Below are positions 1 to 14,552 of a stretch of 64,000 bases of DNA, piece by piece. Under the pieces are notes generated by a model. The model ran no database searches. It saw only the letters and a list, made by a program, of their open reading frames with translations, and was not told the origin of the DNA. Positions within the stretch are counted from its first letter, which is position 1. Each line of letters begins with the position of its first letter. Source of the DNA: Balanoglossus misakiensis (Eukaryota; Hemichordata); NCBI GenBank assembly GCA_040954595.2, contig CM082595.2, forward strand, positions 2,294,001 through 2,358,000. The letters run 5' to 3'. The position numbers and the translations under genes are program-made.

Positions 1-39
1 TTGGATCTCTAAAGAGGGAACTGGGGGTGAAAGGGTTAA
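1..39 (+). mobile_element. Right end of a 93-bp element cut by the window edge
   Basis: The sequence ends GGGGGTGAAAGGGTTAA, identical to the right end of the family, and is preceded by the AGAGGGAACT block seen at 24991-25007. Confidence 0.6.
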
Positions 40-1586
40 ACATTCTAGTCAGGTGTGCATGTCTTCTGCATGTTCCGGTGAACGAGACGTGACTGGAGGT
101 CACATGATCTCCACCAATGTAACACAGAATTTTTCTGTCGGCGCGAACTAGTCCCAGCAGTCAGGGTTTTCTTGAAGAGTTAAACTGTACACGGAAAGGC
201 CAGTGTTGGGAGCAATGACCTCAGGCTGAGAAGAACGTTTGCATGATATTTTCCTGTGTGTTCCAACATTTTTACTGGTGGCTTCCATATTTTTCTGCAC
301 AGAAACAATAACTCTTATTTTAGAACCATATTCCAAGATTAGCAAAAATTTTATGACGATGGCCAGTCAAATGATGAAGGAACATTGCGGTCTTCTGCGT
401 GTATGTACATGCACGTTCAGTGCGATTAATTTTTCTGTGTACATGCTAATATGAAATATGAATTGTAATTTCTTATGCACCATCGAAAATATTACCATAT
501 GTGATATGCCAGTGGTGCACCATATTGGCTTGGTACCCAGATGCCTTTAGTGGTTGCAAGGTGAGCTCAAAACATCGTTGTCATGTGTTTAATAATTAGA
601 ACAAATCGCTTGCAAGAAATCTTCTGACAAGAATTAATGAACGAGAGCTAAGAATATTTATGCAGGGAAGCTATCCCACACTTCAGTGTAAATTTGTTAA
701 TTACGTGCAACATTTGAAATGACGATGGTGGGTAATTGACGATGCCAACTTAATTATTGGTTATTAAATTATCAAGCATTAATTATTCACTCATAAATTT
801 TTAACGTTTACTTTTAGTTGCGTAAGCAGAGGAATTATCTAATGTCGAAAACTGTGAGAATATTCAAGTAAACCATGATCAGTTATAAGATTCCTGAGAA
901 TAATATGAAGCGAGATATGCATTTAGGCTTGGTGTTTCCAGGGAAAATCCCTGACTGCAGAAATAGCACACAGTAAGTGAGAGAGGTTCGTGTTTTTCGG
1001 TGACTCACCCTCATAGTCGACCACAGCGTCTTTCAGTTCATTAAAATAAAGTAATAATTTATGAGATGAATTTAGATAGGGGTATTAATTTTGGGGACCA
1101 CATGACCGGCACCACATGCCTTGTCAGTGTCATGTTAATATTCTGGCGACAGATGCTGTCGTAAGGGATTTTCTGTCTGTTCAAATTGCAGCGTGGACTA
1201 TTAGCTTTGAATTCAGGTTTTTCGATATATCGCCCCAGCTGCTTGGTCGGCTGAGTTACAGAGATCTGAACTCTTGTAATGGTAATCGTTCTGTTGGTTT
1301 GGCGCTGTTTGTAAAACGTGTGTGCGTTTGTAATACTTCGCTCAGGTGAGTTCTATAGATAGCTTGAATCATCAGATGTTGAAATATGGTATTTTTAGGT
1401 CGATCAGAGATGATGCTGCCTTCCCTTTTTGACCGAGTCATCAATCAAACGATGACCCATATACACACAGCTGTACCAGCAGAAAATCGTTTGGCAAAAT
1501 GGTTGTTTGCTGGTGAACATTTCAGACTTCATGGGTTAAAACAAATGCATATTGCCATGCCATTTCAAAAAAATAGATAAATGAAT

Positions 1587-1770
1587 TTAAAGGGACAAAG
1601 TCTCTCTCTCGAAGGACTTTTTTCATTAATTATGTACAAGTTGGATGGATGTTGTGTGTGGTTGAATGTTGATTCCTTATATATCCACATGTAGAATAAT
1701 ATAAACGCTGTCATGTATCAAACATATTTAATGGAAAAAGAGCAGCGAGAGAGAGACTTTGTCCCTTTAA
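1587..1770. mobile_element. 184-bp inverted-repeat element with TTAA ends
   Basis: The left end TTAAAGGGACAAAGTCTCTC and onward to 1611 is the exact reverse complement of the right end (1746-1770), a perfect terminal inverted repeat of 25 bp. Both ends carry TTAA, which may be the target-site duplication. The interior is AT-rich and non-coding. Confidence 0.7.
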
Positions 1771-4700
1771 GGTGGCAATTACTGTTTGTAGGGACTATAG
1801 ATAATGCTGGATCCATTGTTGGTTAAAACCCAGTATGCCACGCCATATGGGAACCCATCAATTGATAATTGTTTATTAATATGACCACATCATTGATCAG
1901 TACACAGGGTTATTTCTCTGTGGATTTTTGAGTGAAATTTTAGTAGTTTGTCAACTACTACCTAGCTCGATTAATCAAGTTATTGATAATTTCCTTAATT
2001 GGCAGCTTTTAATGACATATTGTTCTTAGTTGAACAATTATTCGTAAAAAACTAACATCCGCTTGGCAGAGCATTTGAAATTATATAGAACAGACTGACT
2101 GAAACAAAGCCTTGATTGCTTGAAGAGTCTAAGAATCTTGTCTCGAAGGGGCATTAAATCTTGTGATGAGTTCTGTGAAACTAGAAGAAGATCTCACTGT
2201 ATTAAACGAAGATTTCTTCCTTCATTATATCAGTTCACACTGACTCAAATGATGGGCTTTTCCGTGACGACCGCCATGACGCACGTGAACTGTGAACTTT
2301 GAACTCTGGCGTGCGTTGTTATATGTGCCAAACCCCTACCGGTCAAGTTGATATTGCATTAACAATGCACGGTGCACTTTCCGTCGAACGACTAACCCGT
2401 CTACTATAACGTCACCCGGACGCGGTGATCTTGCCAAGTAGCAGTTTGAGTCGCTCGCTCACGCTCTGACACAGAACCATTTAGAAGAAAATTGAAGCTG
2501 ACAGATGTAATTGTTGAGGGCATATAGATTGCCGACTGCAGCAGCTGATCAGGTTCCTGCAAGCGACGAAATATCAAATGAAGGAACGTTAGCTGCGCTC
2601 TGTGTTGCGTAATTGCTCATCTTTGTCAAACCGACACATCATAATACCGACGTAATTTTGTTCTCCATCCTTGCCCTACGCACATATATCCTCTAGCTCA
2701 GTATCTGTCTTCAATTTTCATGTATCACTCAGTAATACTCTGCAGTACCATAGGACCAGCAGTTGTAAGCTTTGGAGTTGATATTCAATATGTTATGTGG
2801 ACCAAATACAGTAGTTTATATGGGTCCACACAGGAAAAAGATAGTCATAGTATTTTTAAAAGAAAATTACAGGTTGAGTTAGTTGTAGAGCCGATTGTAC
2901 TTGCGTGTGAATAACATGTAACCGAGATTGTCTGAGTCTCCCCAGGGCCTTACATCTGTCACCGTTTGACACTCGCTAGTCATTTAGATTACAGACAAAT
3001 CATACCTGGAAGTGAAACATGTACAATCAAGGTTGTCGGTTATCCGCTAGCCATACATCTGCCACTGTTTAATTCTCACCAATGGTCTAAATTAGAGCCA
3101 ATACATTATACCTGCAAGATGTACTTTATAATATCATACAGCTAGGATCTTCACTGCTGTGTATAGCTTAAAGCTGATCTTAGTTGTTCGAGAGAGTATG
3201 TTACTATTGCAGGACAGCTTAAGTGTTTGTCGTGTGCACACATCTCTCGGACAAGCGAGGACAACAACACACGTAATATATCGCCCACTAGAAGTACAGT
3301 TCACGAGAAGGTGACTGAAGTCAGCGCAAAGAATTTAAACAATTCAAAAGCATCGGCAAATATTGATCTTCATTGGACCTTTGGTGTATAATTGTCAGCC
3401 GACTTTACATTGTAGCTACTCCTCGTAATCGTTAACAAACAATCCCGCTTCCAATTATGGTTTGATAACAGGTCATATCAATGTACAGAATGTATTGATG
3501 TGGTTGGAGATGTCCTTAAATGTACATATATTTGAAGGAAGCTTCTGGCAATGCTTGGACGTGTCCCCCTGCTCTGCTATCCATGTTTTTCACAAAGTGG
3601 GTGATTCAGTGTTCCAGTTGTAGAAAGGGTTCTAGGATGGTCACCCCCTGTACGTATCGATCTGACTAACCCTGTAGTCCTAATGTGGGTGGGAAATGTC
3701 CAGGCGATAATATCCAGGGGTAACCCATCTTGATACTGTAAGAACTTTTGAATTATCATTTGTTGTCTGCTAAACTGATAACTTAATTGTTGTGTGAGGG
3801 ATCAGAGTTTGATATAATCCGACTTCTTTACGTATCATGACCTGATGATTGATAAAGTTCACCTGAATGGCCAGACGAGTTGATGACTCTCAAACCTCGA
3901 CAAATAAACCAACCACTCCCATTAATACCTGTGTGACTCATTGGATGCAGTGATTTGTACCAGACTTCTTAATGACCGAGAGCCGTACTGATTTGCATGG
4001 GTCGTCCTCTGTCCTCTCAAAATCAGAGGAATGATTCTTTGTTCTCAGTGCCGTCACAACGCTGACCCCAGTCAGCCCTACCCCCACCCACCTGCAGTGA
4101 CCCCCCCACTCCCCGCAGTGGTCAGTTAGGTGTGATGGAATATACCAGATGATCATGCCAGTTTAAATTGAGTTCCAGGTAGGAATGTTCTATTTTAAAC
4201 ACATACATGTTCATATACCTGTACACACAGTGCTGTCATATATTTTCAATTTTGAAGTTGACAAAGTACAACATGTACTCAGGGGAGACTGTAGTTGAGC
4301 TAGACAACCCGTGTGACGACAGTGAAATACAAGTACTTCTACAGTTTGTACTAATACACCCGTCATCTGTTGCAATGAGAGAAAAATAACTGACAAATGC
4401 AGTATAGACTCGGTATAGTTGTCACAGAAACGTTCGGTCGACTCTGAGAGCGTGCCCTGCATTGACGCCGAATTACCGCAAGAATAAAAGCCAGCAGTGG
4501 ATTTAGCGTGAAAGGACTAGATGACATGCTCCAGTAAGTCTTGAAGAAGGCGAGGGGCCCTCCCCCCTCCGCTGGTCAATACATGCGTGCTGCATTGGAA
4601 CTGACAACCCACTCCATGCTGACAACAGCAGGCCACGACACCCATTCAGAACTACCCCCATTGATCAGCATTACGACCACGTGCTGACGAAAACTGAAGA

Positions 4701-6337
4701 CAAAAGGCATCTACGTGCACAGACAATGTAGTGCAGGCCTGTTTCTCATCAAATTCGGGTTCTATAATTATAAACTTTTCAGAGACAGATCTGCACGGTT
4801 GCTGCAAATTGCAGTAGATGTACGTTGTCAAAACATGATGACTCTTTCAGAGACAAACTATGCACCAAGGAATTCCCTGTCATCTGCATGCCCCGTAATT
4901 TTTCAATTCCTCGATCTATAATCATATCTTTACTCATTTTTGTGATATTTTAGTTTGAATTGAGAGAGACTTGAAGTTTTAATACTAAACTGACTATTAC
5001 CCCTACTGCGATATGGTCTGTAAACACTGAAATTTATGGCATGCAATGTAAGTTTTGTATATATAAGTTCAGGTCATGATAAAAGTATTATTTTGGAGCA
5101 TACTAATGGATATTTCAATGTTTATACCAGTCATATATTTTCATTGGTCGTTAAATCTATGCTGAGGAATAATTTTAGCTTAAAACACAAACGGTGAACG
5201 TAAATCTAAACTACATGCCCTTCCTAAAAACATGTCTCGCAAAAACTCTGTTTGAAAATTGCATGACACAAAAAGGTTGGAGGATGTAAATTGTGTAACA
5301 AACGACGAAATCTCTTCTGTGTTTCGACCTTTGTGTGTATACTATTAACCGTAATGAGGTATATGCTTGGCAAGGCCAAGTGGTTAGTTTGTATGTAAAT
5401 TGTATCGTATTAGCGGCCCCTTTTTTCTATCATTTAATCTTTGGAACCACTTCACATCAAAAGCAACTGACCTCACTGGCCCAGTGCATTGTGGGATAGC
5501 AAACCCCGTGTGAAAGAAACAAGTTGGTTGAATGCATTCTTGAGATAAATTCATTAGTTTCGCTTTAATCCGGTCTTTCCTGCTTCCACTGCGTAATCTG
5601 ACTGTTTTTCTGTGCTCCATTTTCTGTCGGAGTCTCTAGAGAGACCAGCTTTTAGCAGATACACAGAACGAGTTCATCCCATGTGAGCATACGGAAAGCA
5701 TTTTGTTTCACCAGCAGAAATCGATGCACACAGTAAACACGCACACCTATATCAGCGTTTCCGTTTACCCAGAGGAACACGGTCCAGAAGGTGCAAAATA
5801 TCAAAGCTCAGCATTCTTCAGAAGGATGAAGTGAAGGTTCTCTCATGTGGACGTAATTCACTTTTATCTGCTCGATTGTGAAAGGGAGGCTGTTCAGTAT
5901 ATCGGCTGCCGGACTGAGTGTTCTGTTGTGGTGTTTGCCGTCTTAAACTTCATTGTTCGTGCATTACTCAAATCCTGATTGGAGAATAGTGAACTGTGGG
6001 ATTTCTGAATGAGAATCAAAGCTTACTCTCAGAAAAATAATTGAATTTTGTAACTCCCATCCAGACCCACTGTCATTCAAACTATTCACAGTGGCTGTTG
6101 CAAAAGATAGTATTAAAGTGCCATGATGCTGGCGAGAATTTAGAAAACGTCTCTGTTCCGGTTGGCTTGTATTATGTCCTTCTTTAACCCCTTGCTGTAC
6201 AAATGTCTACCAAATGTCTTCATCTAACCACTGTTGCAGTACCTATCTCCACTTTCAGAGAAGAGGGCAAGTGAGTGAGAAAGACTAGAGACAGACACAC
6301 TGACAGACGGACACTGGCAAACAGACACTGGTAGACA

Positions 6338-6381
6338 GGCAGAGAGAGAGAGAGAGAGAGAGGGAGGGAGGGAGAGAGAGA

Positions 6382-6417
<36 letters not shown>

Positions 6418-6476
6418 CAGAGAGAGAGAGACGGAGAGAGAGAGAAGAAGAGGAGAGAGAGAGAGAGAGAAAGTGA
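6338..6476. repeat. GA/GGGA purine microsatellite
   Basis: About 140 bases of almost pure purine on the + strand, mostly (GA)n with GGGA interruptions and one CAGGCAGAG block duplicated at each end. Long antisense open frames of Ser-Leu repeats here are artefacts of this repeat. Confidence 0.9.
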
Positions 6477-6920
6477 GAGCTGAAGAGAACAAGAGTGAGT
6501 CAGAAAGACTCAAAGAGAGCGAGAGAGTGAGATTGACTCTGTTATTTTGTTCATGCAGCTGGCACATGTTAGTTTGACTCTTTGCCCTTGTATAAATCAG
6601 CCTTAATCAGAGTGAGTTTAAGCTTCCCCAGTTTACAGAGTTACACTTCCCAACAGAGAAGTTGTAAATTAATAGCTTCTCAGTCGAAAAGCTTCCTGCG
6701 TTTAAAAAAGACTTCTGTCAGTGACCAGCATGTCGTCTGCCATGATACTGCGATTGTGATTTCGTCCATGCTGTTCGGGTCACAGGGTCACCTTATGATA
6801 GGCCATGCCGCCGCTTCTGTACTTCACTGGTGTTCCTCCGACAATCTTTTGACTTTGATTGAAGTTGATAAGGGAAGCCATCACTGCTTAAAAATAAGCC
6901 GCATGGCTTCTCATTAAGAT

Positions 6921-7045
6921 GGTATGCGCCCCGAAAATCAAAGTCTTGAACTTGTTCTCATATTTTGCTCAAGGCAATTTTAGATTGTTTATGTCTCTGT
7001 AAATTTAGATTAAAAATTCGGGGTCACCGTGCAAAATTTCGGTAT
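6921..7045 (+). repeat. Dispersed repeat, copy 1
   Basis: The block GGTATGCGCCCCGAAAATC, then TCAAAGTCTT, TTCTCATATTTTGCTCAAGG, TTTAGATT, GGTCACC and TGCAAAATTT recurs in the same order at 54520-54645. No terminal inverted repeat was seen, so the element type is unknown. Confidence 0.65.
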
Positions 7046-9659
7046 ACCTAATATGACATTATTTATTTATTTTGTATGATACGAAGACTATGAGTAGAAT
7101 TCTAATATCTGATAGCCCACTGAGTCGGAAGAAGCAAAGCACAAATTCTGCCTGAACGTTTCCCTAATTTAAAAACTTTAAAAAAAATTTCCGTGCTCTA
7201 ACTACAGATGGATCTCTTACAGAAACACTTGAAAGGTGTGGTACTGGTAAACGTTTATACTGGAAAAAAATTAGAATGTTTATTGAATGTTGTCTGGTGT
7301 GATGGTTATCTTGGAAATTGAAAATACAAACCTTGTTGAATATAAATGATTTTCGGTCTGAACACAATCAGATAATGTGATATTACTCGTTTTTTGACAC
7401 ATTTATCTGTGTTGTGCGTAATTTAATTGAGAATGTGATTTGATTTGTCTATTTTATCGAGAATTGAATATCAGTCAGATGCAGTTGCTGTACATAACAC
7501 CTGCTCTATGTGAACAAGTTTTTTCTTTGGTAGATTTTGATAACTTGTGTAGTTCCATATCAAAACCGAATGCAAGCTCATCTCTATACAAAAAATTGCC
7601 AAATCACGGACTACATGTATATGTTGTTAATCGTGTTATGTAACTGCATAGTATTACTCAACAACATGCAATTTCTAGGATAAGTTAGTCCATCTTATCG
7701 AGAATCTTATCTGTCAGTGAATGACCATTATACCAAGGAATCAAAATTAGAATTTGGTATAATTGAGGTCTTAAGGCTTAATCGAAGTCGGCTATCAGGC
7801 TGATAAAGATAGGTAATATACACAGATGCTTTGTGTGTAGTAAGCATGTATGAAAGAAGATGTTTTGATAATGCAGAAAATATCAGTGCATTGAACTTTG
7901 TAGGCCAATGTGGTATTAGAACTAATTTGAGCGTTCATGTGGGCGGAATATGACACTTTACAAGCTAATCTCACAGACCGTGATAGTTCTTTAAGTGGTG
8001 TCTCTCATTGACAACATGACACCTTAACTTAACTTTCACAAAGCAAATAGATCCATCAAGATAGATCCTCACTTTGTCATATAAGATGAAGAACGAAAAG
8101 TAACCTCCATCAGTATAAGTCTCCCACAATGCATTTGGTTAACGTAAATCAAAGAATACAGGCTTATTTGCAAATCTTGATTACACTGAAGGAGATTCAC
8201 CATTCTTGACTTTCCACGGTGATAACAAAACAACAAAGGGAAGTGTCACCCCCTTGCAACAAAGGTGTGTCTCACCCCCTGGCTCGGCCACCCTGCCTGA
8301 CTTGCCGAGATCGCATGCTTAAGCCACGCAGTGTGTTTTCTCAGGAATAACTCAAGCGTTTAAATTATTCACCGTTGCACAGACTAGTGGGTACATGGGA
8401 ACAGTTTCTCATTTTAATGGCACTCCTTAAGGAGGATCATCCCACATTGCGTCATGACAACCGATTTATGTAACTAATCAACGTCCGCAACTCTTGATGA
8501 CTGTGTAGTTTTATCGGTTTTTGAAAAACACATAAACTGTGTACTGAAATACTCAGGCAGGATTATCATGTCAAGAATGGTACTAAATCACAGAACAGTT
8601 TATAAGAAATAAAAATCACTGTGATAGGTTTTGATTGAACTGAACAATTTGGCATCCGTGGGTAGATACCGGTGTATGTCAGTATTGATTGCTTAGCAAC
8701 CGATATGAGGTGTAGATTTCTGATTAGTTATCTATTGAGTCGCCACTGTCAGAGACAAGCAGGTAGATTACATTATGTAAAAGGAGCAACAGATGGCAGT
8801 TGAGTCGCTATACACGTACAGGTCAGCGTTGGTATGTACCGAGGATTTTTATCCACTTATGCCAATTTTTCAGGTAATTGTTTATATGTGTGTGCGATGA
8901 CATATATCGCTGTGTCATTTTACCACTTTATAGTGGAAACTAGCCACGCTTGATGCTACCACAAGCAATATTAATGTTTCATGTACATGCTGGTATTTCA
9001 TAATACATTACCCACTAAATCGGTCAATTAAACAATTATCCAGTGACTTCCACAAATTTGCAGTGATGCAATATATCACATTCCCATCCCCAACCCAATT
9101 TACAGTGATATCGTTCAGATTCAATAGTGTCTCCACAGGTAAATCATTGCCCTTCAATTCAAGAAAAGAATGTTCAGCATTGTATCGTCCGGGACAAATG
9201 GTAATGATAATTGAAATTGTCATATCCATGTTAGTCAGTTCCCTAGCAAGTCACAGAGAGTGTCAGGGTTTGTCCAATATTCTTTGTATTGCCTACGAGC
9301 TCAACAACAGCGTGTCTGTACAGCCCACATAACACATTACTTCTAACCGGTTGGGTACAGTTACAACTGACTAATTATCTCTCCAATACAAGAAGCTCAT
9401 TTCTGATGTAAATGAGGCAACTTCAGATAATTGCGACCCCCCTCCAATCACTATTTCCCCCTTTGTGTCATTGTGATGGTTTCCTTTGCGCTTTTGTTTC
9501 ACGGGTCTTGTTCTTTTTCACAAGCCCCATGTCATTTCATTACCCTATAGTCCAATTGTATTCCCCGCTGCCCATTGACAGACTAGATAAACATGGCACC
9601 AGGTAAAACTAACAACAGTTAGGCGTCTGAAGGCTTACATGTGTTGTACATAGCAGGGC

Positions 9660-9869
9660 AGTTCTCCGGTGGTCATCGCGAGCGAGCGGACTAAGTGTGT
9701 TCGCAGTCGTTATTTGCGAAGGATAAGTACATATGCCACCTTTGTCCATCAAAATCAACAGTTTGTGTTGTACAACAAACATGGGAAGTTAAAGTACTTG
9801 CTTTTGAGCTTACAGTGTCTTCTGTTAGATGCCTCGGACACTGTTCATTTCGAAGTCAGTGATGTTTAG
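9660..9869 (+). other. Possible 5' UTR exon or promoter of GLCE
   Basis: The left part is locally CpG-rich compared with its surroundings, and the right edge has a perfect donor (TTTAG then GTAAGT, cut after 9869). GLCE needs an upstream non-coding exon because its start exon opens at a splice acceptor at 14525. This stretch is one candidate. An open frame running through it looks unrelated to any protein I know. Only transcript data could separate this from chance. Confidence 0.2.
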
Positions 9870-12800
9870 GTAAGTTTGCTTGTCAACGCTGTTTTTCAAC
9901 AGCGAAAAATGCACATGGTCAATAAGGAAGAGGTGGTCAGTCTGGTCTTAATGTGATCATATCCGGAAGATTTCATGGAAACACGGTTTAGGAGAGAACT
10001 TGTCATTCTTTGGATGATGAATTTCACCCTCTGAGTTTGATACAAAAAATATCGACTCGTTCGTTGCTCGTGTGATTTCTCCTGTTACATGGTTGGCAGA
10101 CTTCAAGTGAAGTTATGCATAGGTGATACCGGGCATTGTTTATGTGCAAAATAGATTACTAACACATGACTTGACGGTACTGCTGTGTGACAGTATCGCG
10201 TTGGCTGGGAGATTTATGTATGACCGTCAACGTCAACCGGCCCCTTCCCCTTGTGCACTGTTCACCAGTGTCTCAGCTGGAGAATTGGGATTTTTAGGTC
10301 AGTGTTGAAGCGAACACGTACAGCACACTATCAGTCTACGCCAGGAGGCACGGCTAGCCTAGGCTTCCACAGATGATCACATTTGCCCCCAATTTGCGAC
10401 CAGAGTGACGCTTCATCAAGATTCCAAGTCACCAAAAGCCACAGGCACCTTGACAAAGTAGTTGCGCTGCTCGTAAACTGCTCATCAGAACGGAATATGT
10501 GCTGCCATCGCAGGATCGATATTGCCCGTTAATGGTCTCCCGATATTCGTTATTTTAAAACAAATTCAATTCGTTAGATCATCGCCCGACCGATCAGAAC
10601 AAAAAAGTTCGTCAAATATCCATGGCAACCATTCGAAAAAGTCTGCTGATTGAAGCTGGAAGGCGTCTTTGCCCCGAGGTGTACATTTTTGTACAGTGAT
10701 GCCATCTTGTACTGGGCGGGTGGGTATAGTTCGTGTTTATTTTAGAAGCCTGTATGTTACAGAAAGGGACCAGTTTTGTTCTGCCTGTCTGTCAATGGGT
10801 CACTTTCACAGTAGGTAATTGTAGGCATTCACACTTTGTGATACCCACTGACACAAAATAAACAATCAAAAAAATAATTGGTTGTTTTTTGACAAAGTGA
10901 GGTGTCCCTATCATGTCTGGACTTGTAGGCAATTTATTTTAGTATACAGTCATTGGAAATGTTTAAGTGTCTCTAAATGATGTCAGAATGTTTCATTTGG
11001 GTGATCAACCTTTAGTACAAACCTCGGTGACAGATTTTCAGAAAAATGATAGTTCTTCAAGCCTTCAAGTTCTTTGCGATATTTGTGAGGAATATTTTGG
11101 AAATAAAGAAGGAAACTGGGTGTTCACCATCTTGTTTTTATATTTAAATGTTTTTCATGGTGCAGAGAAAGGTGTCGTCTAACTCTACATCCGATTTTAG
11201 TCACATTGGCACCACATGGTATACTGTAAAAGCATTTGTGGTCTTGATAACTTTCATATCCATACACTTTGATTTAAGCCCTTTTGTTCCAATGATGATA
11301 GATGCCCCAATGCCCATCAATAATTGGGAAGTAATGAGGGAACGATGACAGAAAAATGACATGTAAAAATTGGATCCATTACGGCCAATTATCCAGGCAG
11401 GCGTTTTAGTCATTTTCTCTTTATGTGTTATATAGTATACATCATGCTTAACAACCAATTTTACTTTTAAGTAATGGTTTCAAAATAATGACATTTTGAT
11501 CATGGATATTTTCGAGAATTTCCTGGAGTGCTTCCTGGAAACTCCAATCATGATTATTATACTTTTCCGTCAAGCTGTGACAAAGAGGGGTCGTCCAGAA
11601 ATAGAAGTAATCGGTGGCCTATCTCGTACAATCAGCATTTATACATTCAGATTTTGCAGGTAGGATGGCGCAGTGACTCTATCATCACCCTCAAGGGATG
11701 TAGTTGATGTCACTTCTTTGCTGTCTTTTCTTTTAAATTTTAAACTTGATTGCTGAGCTCAGGGCTTTCAAGGAATTTCTACGAATCGCAACGAAAGATC
11801 CTAGACTATGCTGATTACTAAAACCTGCTGATTTATAGTCTGGCTGTCTGATTTATTGTACAGCTGTACAATTTATAGTCCAGGTGCCTGATTTACTGTG
11901 TCCTTCCCTGTTCCCCCGTTGATTCATTGTAAAGACTGCGACAGACAAAACTGTGATGTGTGGTTGAATAGTGTTGATAGCATCCATGGGATACAGTAGA
12001 CTTTCTCAGTCCATCAAAACACAATCAGCTACTTCATTTAAATTGAATTACTCGAAAGAAGCACTGCCCGTGACCCCATGGCCATGTATTGTAGGTTTAT
12101 ATGAGTTTTTTTCAAAGGGTTAAGTCTTGCATTGATAATTCAAGAGGTGTTCATTGTCAACGGCTATGTTGAGAGGTACAACTACCTCATTAAGGGAGTC
12201 GGATGCGAATCGTCGTGGAGTCCTTCTTCACAGCAGGTCAAATTTTTTCGATTTTTTTCACTTCGAGGGGATTGGAAACCTAAAGTATGAATGTGGGCCA
12301 TAATCATTGCTATTACGAAAGTCCCCGGTGTCATGGTTGGGGAGAATGAAACCCAATATCTGCCGGGATTATTCAATTACAGTTTGTCTACATCAAAGTA
12401 TGCATAAATCAGTCAGTACTGGATAATTCGGTCATTTGCAGTGTGTATTTGTCTTCAAAGGATTTAGATTCATCGTAGCTTCTTGTTTCCAAATGGCTGT
12501 TTGCTGTAGTACATAGGTATGTATGTTTCCTTCTGTTGAGATCCAGAAAACAATGTATTTGGACCAAAACATGGTCACGTGGTGAAAGGGTTAATGTACT
12601 CTTGCGTAAAGTCCACACAGGGTACACACAAATCGGTGCAGCAGTGTTTTATCTCAGATATTAAGTAACGATTTTGTTCTGAGACGCTGACTTCATAGAT
12701 GTTTAGATTTGAGGTCCCTTCGAAATTTATGAGATCATTGTTTTGTAGTATTTGATGAATTATGGAAGTTGGAATGTTTACAAGGAGAAGCAGCAAATCT

Positions 12801-14524
12801 CCAAAGGACATTACAAGGAACAAATGTCAGATTTACTTCATAAAGACTGTAGTATTTGCAAAATTACCTTCGGTATAACAGCGATAAATCGTCATTGTCA
12901 TGTAACCAAGAATAGCGCAGACATAATTTATCCAAAAGTGCATACGAACTCTAGTCATTGAACATTCTCTCTGCTAGTAAAGTGGACGTTCACAAAATGG
13001 AAAAAAACAGTTGGATACCGGCCAAAATGTAACAGCTAAGGAAAGGTTAAAACATCACATCTGCGGTTCCCTAACACTTTGACCCCTATCACTGTGCGTT
13101 CTCTCCCGCCTGGCGCCCGGCTTGAACCAAAAATAAAAACGCTGAAACTAGGATATGTGCCATTGAGGCGAGTAATAACCTTCTTCATATCAAACATCGT
13201 CATCATCTGTGTAAGTGTTTCCCCACCCTCTGGAAATTGATGAGTTACGTGCGTGCACGTGAAAGTCATAAAAGACGGGAATTGGTCTGAATTATACATG
13301 AAACACTCAATTGTTTGGCGATCACTTGCACTTTATGACTACACAGACATCTCTTGAACCTGACAAGTGAATCCCTTGTTCGGAAAATATTAATATTCAT
13401 GGATTATTTGGTAATACGCTGTATGAACCCTGGGACCATAAATTCGTCATTTGCCGGTGATAAAAGAACTGTGAATTCAGGGTCTGCGTTTAATGACAGT
13501 ATTATGCTTTTGGAGGTGATGGTTCACATGTTACGGCTGTATATTAAAAGTAAGATTTGAGTTGTGACATCTATATAAACGACAAATGAACCCTAGTTAC
13601 TGAACATATGTGACACTGGGGATAGCGATACCGTGTGTTTACATTTTAAAAATAAAATGTGATGCATGTAAAGTCTTTGTACAGACACTTTACTTTCACA
13701 GTCAAGTGTTCTTGTCAATATTTCAATGTCATAAACAAGGTTTTTATTCACTCAATGTACATTTGTTGAAATCTCTTGAAGACTCGTTGAAATAACGGTG
13801 ATTAAATCTTGACAAGACGGCTAAATGCAAATTTATGGTAATTTATTCATAACGTTTGTCAGCCAGATTATTACCCATGGATTAATGCACAGAATGTGGA
13901 GGTCAGACCTATTAACCCTAGCATTGTTCATATGCCTTTGTTCAAATAGATGGTAAAATGTAATATGGATATTGGCTGTGTAGGGATTCCTGGGTTGCTA
14001 TGGTTACAGTATGATTATCATATCCGATAAGATTGGTATGATGGTTGGGTTACATGTAGGATGGTAACAATGGTTTTGTGGTGTATTATCTTGCCTGAAT
14101 GACAAATGGCTTTGTCTTTCGGAAGAGAGCGTTTTTATCTTCATACAACATGTAGTTTCTTTCCCTCTGTGTATTTCCCTCTTTCCCTCATATTCTTGTA
14201 CAGATTCACGTATACTTCCGCAGTGTGATCTGAAACAGTCTGAACCCAGTGCTAGCATTCAGTCGCTCGTCCGAGTCTGAGTTCATCGCGGTTGCACATC
14301 AATCTTCTGTCCCTAGGTAGACTGGATGTGTCCATCTGAATGACTGATAGTGATGTTCACACGCTTCAAACAGTGTGGTTTACTGAGAAGCAGACTGCTG
14401 TAGTTCGTTCTAATGAAAACAAATGATAGCACACTACAGCCATTATTCTTGGTTCATCTAAAATACCGATTGGAGGATTTTTCGTAACTGAAAGAGGTTC
14501 TCTTTCTTTCTGTTTTGATTTCAG
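9870..14524. other. Gene-free region upstream of the GLCE start exon
   Basis: No coding exon is supported. A half copy of the 93-bp inverted-repeat element lies at 12545-12594 in reverse orientation. The right edge is a pyrimidine-rich tract and AG (14523-14524) that forms the acceptor of the GLCE start exon. This is probably intron or promoter DNA of GLCE. Confidence 0.55.
12545..12594 (-). mobile_element. Half copy of the 93-bp element, reverse orientation
   Basis: Read on the minus strand it begins TTAACCCTTTCACC and continues through TTTGGTCCAAAT into the TTGTTTTCTGG block; the other half is missing. Confidence 0.55.
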
Positions 14525-14552
14525 AACTTCCCAGATGTGAAGAGAAAGTGAA

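Larger units (their letters stand above)
1..9659. other. Gene-free upstream region
   Basis: All open frames here are short (under about 120 codons) and look random in composition; the longest lies on the antisense strand of a GA repeat. The region contains a truncated inverted-repeat element at its left edge, a 184-bp inverted-repeat element at 1587-1770, the GA-rich microsatellite at 6338-6476 and a dispersed repeat at 6921-7045. A CpG-containing stretch around 2380-2470 could be a promoter or 5' UTR, but nothing confirms it. Confidence 0.6.

Noticed and set aside
6220-6567. 115-codon antisense frame of Ser-Leu repeats
   Set aside because: It is produced entirely by the GA microsatellite at 6338-6476.
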